Shown piece by piece: positions 1 to 11,300 of a DNA stretch of 64,000 nt (positions within the stretch are counted from its first letter, which is position 1; every line of letters begins with the position of its first letter). Source of the stretch: Bedellia somnulentella (Eukaryota > Arthropoda > Insecta > Lepidoptera > Bedelliidae). The translations under genes were made by a program, and so were the position numbers. The stretch spans positions 10,106,001 through 10,170,000 of the forward strand of contig OY755171.1 of the NCBI GenBank assembly GCA_963576735.1. The letters are read 5' to 3'. The notes under the pieces are model-generated. The model searched no databases. It saw nothing but the letters and a program-made list of their open reading frames with translations, and was not told the DNA's origin.

Positions 1-560
1 ATTTCTAATTAAGCCCATTGTAAGAGGTCCCGTCTATGTGGTGTGAGTCAAAGGCCTTTGTGTTTCGAGTCTGCGGACATATGGACTAGGATTTAGCCAC
101 AGCTTCCCAAAATCTAGTAAACATTACTGTGTTCGAGAACGACAGCTTGTAGCACGCCTGGCCCACCACCGTGTCGCGGCTTGCTGTTATACTTATGAGG
201 TACGATTTAGATGGGGGGGGAGAATGGTGTTTAACAGTTGTTGTATTCACTCTTTTGACAAATCCATTGAAGTTAACATTATTGAGGCAGAATAACCTGA
301 AATAACGGAAAAATACGCTTTTGTAAGAATCATATAATTCATTGTATAAGAGTCACATTAACAACATTCAAACAGATTTTGTATTTTAAATAAACAAATC
401 AACCCCTATGTGCCTTGAGAATGCTAGTTAACTATGCCCATTGTGAGAGGTCCTGTCTATGTGCCGCAAGTCATAACCGGCTAAACATATTAGTTAAAGG
501 TCTTTGTCTCATGAATCTGAGGACATTTGGACCAGAATTTAGCCACAGATTCCTAAAACC
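1..560. repeat. Two diverged copies of a roughly 120-bp segment at the left end
   Basis: Bases about 1-118 (CCCATTGTAAGAGGTCC...TTTAGCCACAGCTTCC) match about 433-555 (CCCATTGTGAGAGGTCC...TTTAGCCACAGATTCC). The second copy has its mirror at 11335-11480 in the other arm. The first copy is fused to the decayed exon at 121. 200-999 is otherwise AT-rich intron with nothing further recognised. Confidence 0.6.
121..199 (+). pseudogene. Decayed fragment of the btv AAA2 exon (mirror of 11721-11927)
   Basis: The last third of the exon is recognisable (ANITVFENDSL, then [15 protein letters not shown] sequence, donor GTACGA at 200), but CAG has become TAG in the SLQHA motif and other residues have changed. 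The first two thirds are replaced by a repeat also found at about 520-550. Confidence 0.7.
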
Positions 561-999
561 TACGGATCCGAGGCAGTGGGCAAGACAATACTAGTAGGTA
601 TTATTTTGTCTTGTTCATGTTAATTTTAAAACCTACTCTCTCTCGGATACTGAGAATATTGAACATTTTACTCTAACTTAGCCATAACTACCTTAATTGT
701 ACATAAAAATGGGGAAAAAAATTCTCTGGCTTTAATATACATAGTATAAAAACTTGTTATTCGAGCCGCATCACTTGAATCAAGCCTAATCATAATCAGT
801 CACCTTTCCGCTGTTAGCCTTCATACTACTGAGATGAACTATACTAATTTCACGTAAACACACAAACATCATCCCTAAACTTCAGAATCAAAAATTGGTA
901 ACTGAAAGACAATAATGGTATGAATGAACATACAAATTGGATACTTACAATATAATAAAGATGCGGCGCGGAATAATTTAAGTACTACTTATTTTTCAG

Positions 1000-1174
1000 C
1001 GAAGACAACAGTTGTGCAGTTGAAGTTTTAGACACTGAGATAGAAAAACTGGAGATTGATAACGAAATAGCAAAAATGGCATTGCCTCTGCTTCGGAAAG
1101 TTGTCATCAAAAGCCTCGAATGGTTTTCGAATCACCGCTCCGACTTTATAGTTCAAACGAGCGACATCGCCCTG
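1000..1174 (+). CDS. btv: btv copy 2 exon ([18 protein letters not shown]), intact
   Basis: 175 bp, acceptor TTTTTCAG, donor GTGAGT. It reads [20 protein letters not shown] and ends [12 protein letters not shown]. Same borders as 10678-10852 but no stop codon. Confidence 0.82.
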
Positions 1175-4100
1175 GTGAGTAGTTTTCACTTTTTTTATAA
1201 AGAAAATATTTATACGTTTGCCTGAAGCTTCATAGACCTTTATTTTATTTGTTATTTATGCTCTAACATAAAAGATTTTTCTTCCGTGAATAGTTCGATT
1301 GCTTATAGATAATTCGCACGGCCTTTTTATCAAAAGCGATTACCTAATATTATGTTATGTGTATTTATTAACTATTCAGGAATTACCGAAATAGGTTTCA
1401 TAGATTTAGAGTCTTTTTAATTACTACTTGGGCACTTTTTTTTAGCTCTCACATAATGCCGGGTTACTTCTTCCAAAACTCTGTCAAATAGCCTATTCTA
1501 CTTTTGGCGCCTTGTGTGACGCTACCGCTACCACCTGGCAACTGGTCGCAAGCTGTGAAATAAGGATAACATAATTTACTTTGCTTATTTATACTTTGCT
1601 ATTATTATTTATTTGTGCATAAATATTTGGTCAATTGGAAAACCTTGTTGGAAAAGGTCCACGCAAAACAAGCGCGCAGATGTCGACTTGCGGAAAATGC
1701 CTATTCACATTACAAGATTCACCAACAAACTTTAGAATAGAATAGACTAGTTTTTTTTTATTGCACATCGTCAATAAAGCATATTATAGAAAGTACAGAA
1801 CTGAATAGAAGTACAATTGGTTGCCTTATCACTTTTTAATTAAAGCGATATCTATACTTGTTGATCTTTACTTGTTTATAGTTTAATTATTTTTAATACA
1901 CCCAGGTCCGCCACTGCCTCATCCAGTTCGAGTACATAGCGCAGAACATGGGCGTCAGCGTGATGAAGCTGAGTCTAGAGGAAGTGGTCTACACCTCTAT
2001 ACAGCGAGCGATAGTGGGTATTATACGGCCGGCCGTTGTGGACGATTTCCATAAAATGGTATGGACAGATGTTTGTAAATTGTGTTTTATATATTGTGTG
2101 TTTAACATTTCTATAAGATGGTGTCTGGAAGCTTGCGTGCGTATTCAGTAATCGATGTTCTTTGTCGAGATAGTGAGGACCCACTAGTTGACTCATAGTT
2201 GTAAATATATTTTTTTATAAGTTTAGTATTAAGTGGTCCAACTAGAAATGTCAACATTTTTTTTTAGATTCCTTACACTGGGGTTTATCCGAAAATACCC
2301 CATATATGTTCCGCAATTTTTTGTATTTTTCAAGTTGTAATTTTTTGTGTAGATATGCTCAGAACTAGGCGCCGCGATCCAACCAACTGCCCCAGTAGAA
2401 GCACCCGCGTGGAGCGAGGACGTGTTCATATCGCCGCGACTGTCGCGCGCGCTGCCGGCCGTGCGCGCCGTGCTGAAACACCAGCGAGCGCATTTACTGG
2501 TCGTGGGGCCGCCAGCTGCTGCTAAGAAGTTAGTGGAATATTTAATACTTATTGTTTACATTTATTTCATACATTCTACATGTAGTAAGGATACAAAATG
2601 TGTTCTGTTATAAAATCATATAAATGTAGAAGCTTTTATACAATTTCTCTCTTAATAAGTTATTGCTTCATTGTACGACTATTGTAGGATATTAACTTCA
2701 TTCACCCAATAAGTACTCAAAATTATATCTTTTAATTACGCTTTCAAAGATTTGTTACCCTACTTGTATTACCTAAGTTTTATTAACTGCTTCATTTGAA
2801 ATCTTCTAGGTTGTTATGGGCAATTCCAATTTAAATTATGTAGAAGCGAGCGAAAAACATTTTTTTTTAAGTTGTAAATATTTTTTTTTAGTCTTTTAAT
2901 AGAACACGCGTTGAAGGATTGCAACGATCCGGTAGTTATCACTCTGGACTGCACTCCGATGCTTCAACCGACCGATATCATTAACGAACTGCAAAAAGTA
3001 AGTAAATATTTTATTACTGAAATAAATAAAATATATATGAATGTAAATTTTTCATACACTTCTAAAATTAGTAACAAAAGTTCCAAGTAAAACATTGTTC
3101 TGTCAATTTATTTATTATGTCCTCATTAGTCTTTGTAGCATTTTAATTTTTAAACCGGTAACGCTTTTCTTTTTTGTAGTTTACATTATAAGATTCCTAC
3201 GTCTTCCATAACAATATTAACTTATTTTATGAAAATATTTTCTTTTAACAACTTAATTATGGACAAATTTGAAAAGTTGACAGGGCATAATTAATGCTGT
3301 AATCCGGACGACCCCTCTTTAAAGCATAGCACGACTGTAGTGTATGTATGACAATAACAATATTCATGTCGTACACAGCACAAGGTGATGGGCGGCGGTG
3401 GAGGGCGGGCGGGCGGCGCGGCGGCCACGTTGCTGCTGCGACACGCGCACAGAGCAGCGCGCGACGCATGGGACTCTAGCATGCTGTACAATGCGTTGCT
3501 TCAGGTCAGTTCATACATACGAGACATCAATAACGGGAAAATAATCGGTATTGACACAACGGTGTTGTCACGTGGTACGGGACAGACCTCCCAAGTAACA
3601 CGAAAAGCCCTCTAACTATCTTTTTCTATACCTATGCAGAGCTTAAAGCCCGTAAAAGCTCGTATATAAGTTTGCCACACGTCTTAAGGCTTTATATTGG
3701 CACTCCAAAATCATTCTAACGCTCTAAAGCCGCATAGCGGTCAGATATTGGAATAATTCAATCCAGTTTTGCGGCTCTTAGTGGATTCAAGTGCCATTGG
3801 CCGTATAGTGGCATTAATCTGTCGTAATATCATGCCAAAAGCCGCGTAAACTCATGAAGATATACATAATAAATGTCTAAAGCCGTACATTAGCACGACA
3901 GGACGCCAATTTACGGCAAGCATTTCAAAGGTCAACTGTGTGTTGTTTGAACGGCTAACAGCAAATCAACCAGATATACTTGGCTTATTTTAAGGCCTCA
4001 AGCCGTATTTGCATCCATTTTGATGCATTTGTCAACCATTAGGCAGCCATGAGAAGGAAAATATTTGAGGTTATCTTATTATTTCTAAAAAAAGGGGACA

Positions 4101-6480
4101 AGTGCGAGTTGAATTCGCGTGAAGAGGGTTCCGTACGATGTTACCTATCATGTTTTTTTAAATCTGACTTAAATTTGTTTGAGCTAACTAAAAAAAGTAT
4201 GAATGGTCCCTGATTGGAGAGGGATATTACTAAATATAAAGTTTCCATTAAGAAAAGAAAAAAAAAGGAAAAAGTTTTAACAGAAAAATAGTATGAAAAA
4301 AGGAATTCAACAACATGTAAATCATATATATTTTTTAATACCTTTATAATGTTCACATATCACATATTATTTGGAAAGCGAGGGTTTTTTTTCAACTTCA
4401 AGGATCTCAAAATTGTAATAATGGTGGCACCATTTCGTTAATATTTTATTATGCATAAAGATCAACATTCTAATCTATTTCCTCTAAGAGAAATAATCAA
4501 AGATTAAAAAACGTTAGATAGGTCATTTACGAGGAAATCGGCGCTTACGAGTGGCACCGATTGCGGCAGATGAACGCACACCACTCGAAATATATCCAAA
4601 CAACACACCACGAAATAAATTCGAAATACAAGCGAGATAACACATCTTAAAGCAAGCGCTTAAAAGAGATAAAGATATTTTCTCTGTACCGTCGTGAAAT
4701 ATGACACTAAGACGACCGTTTGACAAATAATAATTAAGACCTATACGCACGATTTATTATAAATTATAATTAAAACGTTGTAAATTTATAATACTTACTA
4801 CTATAGTTCTAGTTTCTACTATAGTTTGTGCAAAATCTCATCACACGCGACGGCATTCTCGATTATTTTGATAATCGAACACGCCAAAACAGGTGAACGA
4901 TTGCGACGGCAGCTAGTGCGCGACTGAAGTCAGATGAGCCATTTAGCCTGTCTTTTAAGTGCCACTTATGAGCGCGCATGACTTATCTACGGTTTTTTAT
5001 TAGTACATCTATGGAAATAATCCTTTGTGTTATGCTGGCACTTAAATTTAAACTCCTCAAACAACTATAACTACTAATAATAAGCCAACAAAACTCAAAT
5101 TATGCTCGGAATGTACAATTATTTTATCATTTCACACATTTTTTCGTCAAAAACTACAATAAATCGAAGGCGCGTGAAAATTTTCAATGGAAACTATACA
5201 GACATTCACAGTAAAAATCAAAGCGCAGTAATTTAAGCACAGAATTATAGTTAAACTAATACTAACACTTTATAATTTATATTTTTATAAAATAAATATG
5301 GTTGTCAAGTCACTTCACTCTCACTGCCATCGTCGTTCATCCATTGACATAAATGAATCACGTTTAATTGATAATATCACCTTTGCCGTGGTGTTAGAGA
5401 TAATTTTGCAATGACACTGTAAAAATAGTTTTATGCCGTTGGCCGTATATTTGACAGATACAATGCTATTGGCCCTTTGAATGACCATTATAAGTCTTTT
5501 CTAATGCCGTTGGCCCGTATTTTGACAACAGCAGTGCTTTTTTGCGGCCTTTGGCATGTTGTTTGAAGCAAAAAATGCTCTTTTACGGCCATTCGCCTTT
5601 TCATTGTCCAATATAATGTTTTTTTACGGCCGTTAGCCGTAATTAACTCATGCAAATGCCAATGTACGTTCTAAAGCCGTAAAATTTGTGCCCAAATAAG
5701 CCGTATAGTAGCCGTATAGCCGTATATATGCCTTTTACACAACCAGTTCAAAATGCTTAAAGGATGCAGCAATGCCTTGATTTGGCTGATATGCGGCTTC
5801 GACGTGTTTCTTGGGCTATCACTGCTTTATACTAATACATTGTCTCAGGACTAAGTAGAACACAGTGATGTGGCTTACCTAACGATCATTAACCCTGAAA
5901 AATAAACCACACATATCAGTTAAAAATACAACGCCTAATTCAGGGTCCTAAAGCCTGTCTTTCTACATCAGCCTCTCACATTCCTTTTTCCCACTAGTTG
6001 CAAAGATTCTCAAACATTCGATTTTTAATGACTGCGGCATTTACATGCTAAGATAAAATTATTTATAATTGTCATTTTTTGGTAAAGTTGGCTTAACTTG
6101 GGTGTGAAGAAATTTAAGATTAAATTAGCAATCCAAGTAATGCACCAATAGTCCACCTAACACCACCTTTTCTAATAATTTATTTACGTAAAAGTAAGTG
6201 ATCTTGTAAAGCTAGGTATCTATATTGTAAGGAATCCGATACTGAAACACATTGTTCCCAACAGTGTTATTTTCATTACATACACCATCATTTGACTAAA
6301 AGTTTGAATTTCTTTATTTACAATTATATACTTGATTTATTTATTTATTTATTTATTTATTTATTATAAAAACACAATAATGCTTAACAGCTATGGCCAA
6401 CACGCAATTATTATTATTTCGTTACTCAAATAACTAGCTGTGCATACTTACAGCTGATAGAGCACGGCGGCGCGTGGCTG
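1000..6480 (+). CDS. btv: Second, inverted partial copy of btv (AAA2-AAA3 exons)
   Basis: Plus-strand exons 1000-1174, 1906-2058, 2353-2528, 2892-2997, 3379-3504 and 6454 to the gap at 6481 mirror the minus-strand exons 10852-8242 with the same lengths, phases and splice sites and a few percent substitutions. Every one of these exons is open. In particular TTA replaces the TGA of the other copy. It runs into the N gap after LIEHGGAWL. The upstream exon is only a decayed fragment (121-199). Either a real inverted duplication or the other allele misplaced by the assembler. Confidence 0.8.
1906..2058 (+). CDS. btv: btv copy 2 exon ([19 protein letters not shown])
   Basis: 153 bp, acceptor CACCCAG, donor GTATGG, phase 0. 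Open throughout. Mirror of 9769-9921. Confidence 0.8.
2353..2528 (+). CDS. btv: btv copy 2 exon: AAA3 degenerate P-loop
   Basis: 176 bp, acceptor GTGTAG, donor GTTAGT. Reads [12 protein letters not shown] at its end like the mirror exon 9251-9426. One Gln-for-Pro change (KHQRAH versus KHPRAH). Confidence 0.82.
2892..2997 (+). CDS. btv: btv copy 2 exon: AAA3 ([13 protein letters not shown])
   Basis: 106 bp, acceptor TTTTTTTTAG, donor GTAAGT. Protein identical to the mirror exon 8786-8891. Confidence 0.82.
3379..3504 (+). CDS. btv: btv copy 2 exon: Gly-rich AAA3 segment
   Basis: 126 bp, acceptor TACACAG, donor GTCAGT. Reads [20 protein letters not shown] and ends LYNALLQ. The following intron is enlarged by the transposon at 3590-5815. 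Confidence 0.82.
3590..5815. mobile_element. Unclassified non-autonomous DNA transposon with GCCGTA-type subterminal repeats
   Basis: About 2226 bp absent from the mirrored arm, where the uninterrupted target reads GACAGACCTATCACC near 8186. Ends are CCCAAGTAACACGAAAAGCC and, inverted, CCCAAGAAACACGTCGAAGC. The likely target duplication is CT. The outer ~430 bp on the left and ~390 bp on the right are packed with GCCGTA, TTGGCCGTA and TACGGC variants in both orientations. The middle is AT-rich with only short open frames (under 80 codons), so no transposase. Subterminal repeats of this kind occur in CACTA and hAT elements, but the ends fit neither clearly. Confidence 0.8.
6334..6364. repeat. 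(TTTA)n microsatellite
   Basis: Seven or so TTTA units in the btv intron close to the assembly gap. Its mirror in the right arm falls at the gap edge, so it may have contributed to the failed assembly. Confidence 0.85.
6454..6480 (+). CDS. btv: btv copy 2 exon start (LIEHGGAWL), cut by the assembly gap
   Basis: Acceptor CTTACAG followed by an open LIEHGGAWL, which continues NALLQ of the previous exon as in dynein AAA3. The rest is in the N run. Confidence 0.65.
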
Positions 6481-6680
6481 NNNNNNNNNNNNNNNNNNNN
6501 NNNNNNNNNNNNNNNNNNNNNNNNNNNNNNNNNNNNNNNNNNNNNNNNNNNNNNNNNNNNNNNNNNNNNNNNNNNNNNNNNNNNNNNNNNNNNNNNNNNN
6601 NNNNNNNNNNNNNNNNNNNNNNNNNNNNNNNNNNNNNNNNNNNNNNNNNNNNNNNNNNNNNNNNNNNNNNNNNNNNNNNN
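6481..6680. other. Assembly gap (200 N)
   Basis: Exactly 200 N, so a placeholder of unknown true length. It interrupts a btv exon on its left and the mirrored intron on its right. Confidence 0.99.
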
Positions 6681-6886
6681 AATTTGTAAATAAAGAAGTT
6701 CTAAATTTTTAGTCAAATGCTGGTGTATGTAATGAAAATAGCACTGTTGGGAACAATGTGTTTCAGTATCGGATTCCTTACAATATAGCTTTACAAGATC
6801 ACTTACTTTTACGTAAATGAATTATTGAAAAGGTGGTGTTAGGTGGACTATTGGTGCATTACTTGGATTGCTAATTTATTCTTAAA

Positions 6887-7707
6887 CTAGTGGATCGTCC
6901 CCAGCTTCGCACGGGTAGTGTTGTTTTTTTAAATATCTGAGGTTTCTTTCTTCAGTCACTGCTCAAGCATTGTGAAATTCAGCGTAATGTTTTCAATTTA
7001 TTAAATTTATAGCACTCCCCTTAACAGATTAGTTTGGTGATTTTGAATGCGCTTTAATGAACGGTTCAGTATTTCCGTTTAATAGCAAATTTTGGAATAA
7101 AACGCCATGAAGTATTTATAACAATCTAAAAAATAAATCATTACGTTATGTAGGATGCAACTACTGGCGCCATCTAGTATGTTATATGTAAATTAGTAAA
7201 GATTTGGTTTCGATCACGGGCGCGATGGCTTATTTTATGTATAATTTCGGTGCTTGTCTACCGATTTCTATGATTCTTTTTTTGTTGAATAGGTAATAAT
7301 GTTACCTTTTTTAAATTAGGGATGAGTGAGAGGTTTACAAACGTAAGAGTAAACAAATATAATCAGTATGTTCCTAACTGCTAAGCTATCAGGAATTACA
7401 CGTGTTATTGTGAGTCAACCATAAAAAGATAGACATATACTGTTGAGGATTTTTTTTTAGATAATTTTATGAAGAATATTTCCGCCACACATGATTTCTA
7501 TGTAAGCTTAACCATTAAGGCTGCACACGCGACGGAAGCTTAAAAAATGGAGTAACTTCTCCCGTTTTCCCCAAATTTCCCAAAATTCCCCTTTATTTCT
7601 CTGCTGGAAAGTATACAAAAACCTGCGCAGAAGTATGAAGAATAATTGTACCAAGTTTCGTTAAAATCCGTCGAGTAGTTTTTGTTTCCATAAGGAACAT
7701 ACAAACC

Positions 7708-7761
<54 letters not shown>

Positions 7762-7880
7762 AATTTTACTGATTGCATTTTTGGCATCAGTATCGATCCC
7801 TAATCACCACCTGATAGTTATTTTGAAAATATATTTCATGTACAGAATTGACCTCTCTACAGATTTATTATAAGTATAGA
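6887..7880 (-). mobile_element. Non-autonomous Helitron (A^TC...CTAG^T)
   Basis: On the minus strand it starts TCTATACTTATAATAAATC after an A and ends ...GAAGCTGGGGACGATCCACTAG before a T, with no target duplication, as Helitrons do. The mirrored arm has the empty site (AATCTTAAATTTCTTC). About 994 bp, no helicase. It contains a CAGA microsatellite. A second copy is at 12775-15055. Confidence 0.8.
7708..7757. repeat. (CAGA)n microsatellite inside the Helitron
   Basis: About twelve CAGA units. The related Helitron has a shorter version at about 14898-14935. Confidence 0.9.
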
Positions 7881-8241
7881 TTTCTTCACACCCAAGTTAA
7901 GCCAACTTTACCAAAAAGTGTAAATTATAAATAATTTTATCTTAGCATGTAAATGCCGCAGTCATTAAAAATCGAATGTTTAAGAATCTTTGCAACTAGT
8001 GGGAACGAGGAATGTGAGAGGCCGATGTAGAAAGACAGGCTTTAGGACCCTGAATTAGGCGTTGTATTTTTAACTGATACGTGTGGTTTATTTTTCAGGG
8101 TTAATGATCGTAAGGTAAGCCACATCACTGAGTTCTACTTAGTCCTGAGACAATGTATTAGTATAAAGCGGTGATAGGTCTGTCCCGTACCACGTGACAC
8201 ACCATCTTCCCGTTATTGATGTCTCGTATGTATGAACTGAC

Positions 8242-8367
8242 CTGAAGCAACGCATTGTACAGCATGCTAGAGTCCCATGCATCGCGCGCCGCTCTGTGCG
8301 CGTGTCGCAGCAGCAACGTGGCCGCCGCGCCGCCCGAACGCCCTCCACCGCCGCCCATCACCTTGTG
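8242..8367 (-). CDS. btv: btv exon: AAA3, Gly-rich ([13 protein letters not shown])
   Basis: 126-bp, phase-0 exon, acceptor TTCACAG, donor GTCAGT. It reads [20 protein letters not shown] and ends [10 protein letters not shown]. This is the last exon seen on the minus-strand copy. The next exon (LIEHGGAWL in the other arm) would lie where the N gap and arm junction are. Confidence 0.82.
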
Positions 8368-11300
8368 CTGTGAACGACATGAATATTGTTATTGTCATAC
8401 AAACACTACAGTCGTGCTATGCTTTAAAGAGGTTTCTTCCGGATTACAGCATTAATTATGCCCTGTCAACTTTTCAAATTTGTCCATAATTAAGTTGTTA
8501 AAAGAAAATATTTAAGTTAATATTGTTATAGAAGACGTAGGTATCTTATAATGTAAATTACAAAAAAGAAAAGCGTTGCCGGTTTAAAAATTAAAATACT
8601 ACAAACACTAATGAGGACAAAATAAATAAATTGACAGAATAATGTTTTACTTGGAACTTTTGTTACTAATTTTAGAAGTGTATGAAAAATTTACATTCAT
8701 ATATATTTTATTTATGAAAATATAAGATAAGTAAAATAATACATTCATCGATGTCGGTTTATTCAGTAATAAAAAAATTACTTACTTTTTGCAGTTCGTT
8801 AATGATATCGGTCGGCTGAAGCATCGGAGTGCAGTCCAGAGTGATAACTACCGAATCGTTGCAATCCTTCAACGCGTGTTCTATTAAAAGACTGAAAAAA
8901 TATATTTACAACTAAAAAAAATAGTTGTTCGCTCGCTTCTACATAATTTAAATTGGAAGTGCCCATAACAACCTAGAAGATTTCAAATGAAGCAGTTAAT
9001 AAAACTTGGGTAATACAAGTAGGGTAAATCTTTGAAAGCGTAATTAAAAGATATAATTTTGAGTACTTATTGGGTGAATGAAGTAAATATCCTACAATAG
9101 TCGTACAATGAAGCAATAACTTATTGAGAGAGAAATTGTATAAAAGCTTCTACATTTATATGGTTTTATAACAGAAAACATTTTGTTTCCTTACTACATG
9201 TAGAATGCATGAAATAAATGTAAACAATAAGTATTAAATATTCCACTAACTTCTTAGCAGCAGCTGGCGGCCCCACGACCAGTAAATGCGCTCGCGGATG
9301 TTTCAGCACGGCGCGCACGGCCGGCAGAGCGCGCGACAGTCGCGGCGATATGAACACGTCCTCGCTCCACGCGGGTGCTTCTACTGGGGCAGTTGGTTGG
9401 ATCGCGGCGCCCAGTTCTGAGCATATCTACACAAAAAAATTACAACTCGAAAAAAACAAAAAATTGCGGAACATATATTCGGTTTATCCGAAAATACCCC
9501 ATATTTTCGGATAAACCCCAGTGTAAGGAATCTAAAAAACAGTTGACATTTCTAGTTGGACCACCCTGTATAATTCAATGTAAATACATATAAATTTAAT
9601 ACTAAAATTATAAAAAAAATATTTACAACTATGAGTCAACTAGTGGGTCCTCACTATCTCGACAAAGAACATTGATTACCGAATACGCACGCAAGCTTTC
9701 AGACACCATCTTATAGAAATGTTAAACACACTAAGTATAAAACACAATTTACAAACATCTGTCCATACCATTTTATGAAAATCGTCCACAACGGCTGGCC
9801 GTATAATATCCACTATCGCTCGCTGTATAGAGGTGGAGACCACTTCCTCTAGACTCAGCTTCATCACGCTGACGCCCATGTTCTGCGCTATATACTCGAA
9901 CTGGATGAGGCTGTGGCGGACCTGGATGTGTTAAAAAATAACTATACTATAAACAAGTAAAGATCAATAAATATAGAGATAGCTTTAATTAAAAAGTGAT
10001 AAGACAACTAATCGTAATTCTATTTAATTCTGTACTTTCTATATTATGGTTTTTTGTCGATGTGCAATATATATTTTTAGTCTAGTTTATTCTAAAGTTT
10101 GTTGGTGAATCTTGTAATGTGAATAGGCATTTTCCGCAAGTCGACATCTACGCGCTTGTTTTGCGTGGACCTTCTCCAACAAGGTTTTCCAATTGACCAA
10201 GTATTTATGCACAAATAAATAATAATACAAAAGTATAAATAAGCAAAGTGAATTATGTTATCCTTATTACACAGCTTGCGACCAGTTGCCAGGTGGTAGC
10301 GGTAGCGTCACACAAGGCGCCAAAAGTAGAATAGCATATTTGACAGAGTTTTGGAAGAAGTAACCCGGCATTATGTGAGAACTAAAAAAAAGTGCCCAAG
10401 TAGTAATTAAAAAGACTCTAAATCTATGAAACGTATTTCGGTAATTCCTGAATAGTTAATAAATACACATAACATAATATTAGGTAATCGCTTTTGATAA
10501 AAAGGCCGTGCGAATTATCGATAAGCAATCGAACTATTCACGGAAGAAAAATCTTTTATGTTAGAGCATAAATAACAAACATAGTATTACGACCAGTCTA
10601 AAATACAATAAAGGTCTATGAAGCTTCAGGCCAACGTACAAATATTTTCTTTTTAAAAAAAAGTGAAAAATACTCACCAGGGCGATGTCGCTCGTTTGAA
10701 CTATAAAGTCGGAGCGGTGATTCGAGAACCATTCGAGGCTTTTGATGACAACTTTCCGAAGCAGAGACAATGCCATTTTTGCTATTTCGTTATCAATCTC
10801 CAGTTTTTCTATCTCAGTGTCTCAAACTTCAACTGCACAACTGTTGCCTTCGCTGAAAAATAAGTAGTATATCTTAAGACACTAAGTCATTAAATTATAT
10901 TTCTTAAATTATTCCGCGCCGCATCTTTATTATATTGTAAGTATCCAATTTGTATGTTCATTCATACCATTATTGTCTTTCATAGTTACCAATTTTTGAT
11001 TCTGAAGTTTAAGGATAATGTTTGTGTGTTTACGTGAAATTAGTATAGTTCATCTCAGTAGTATGAAGGCTAACAGCGAAAAGGTGACTGATTATGATTA
11101 GGCTTGATTCAAGTGATGCGGCTCAAATAACAAGTTTTTATACTATGTATATTAAAGCCAGAGAGTTTTTTCCCCATTTTTATGTAAAATTTAGGTAGTT
11201 ATGGCCAAAACCACTGGAGGTTGGAGTAAAATGTTCAATATTCTCAATGTCCGAAAGAGAGTAGGTTTTAAAATTACCATGAGCAAGACAAAATAATACC

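Noticed and set aside
6426..6716. Open frames spanning the gap
   Set aside because: They exist only because N bases are read as open. Only 6454-6480 has real exon support.
7708..7757. CRISPR-like regular array
   Set aside because: It is a pure 4-bp CAGA microsatellite inside a Helitron, without spacers.
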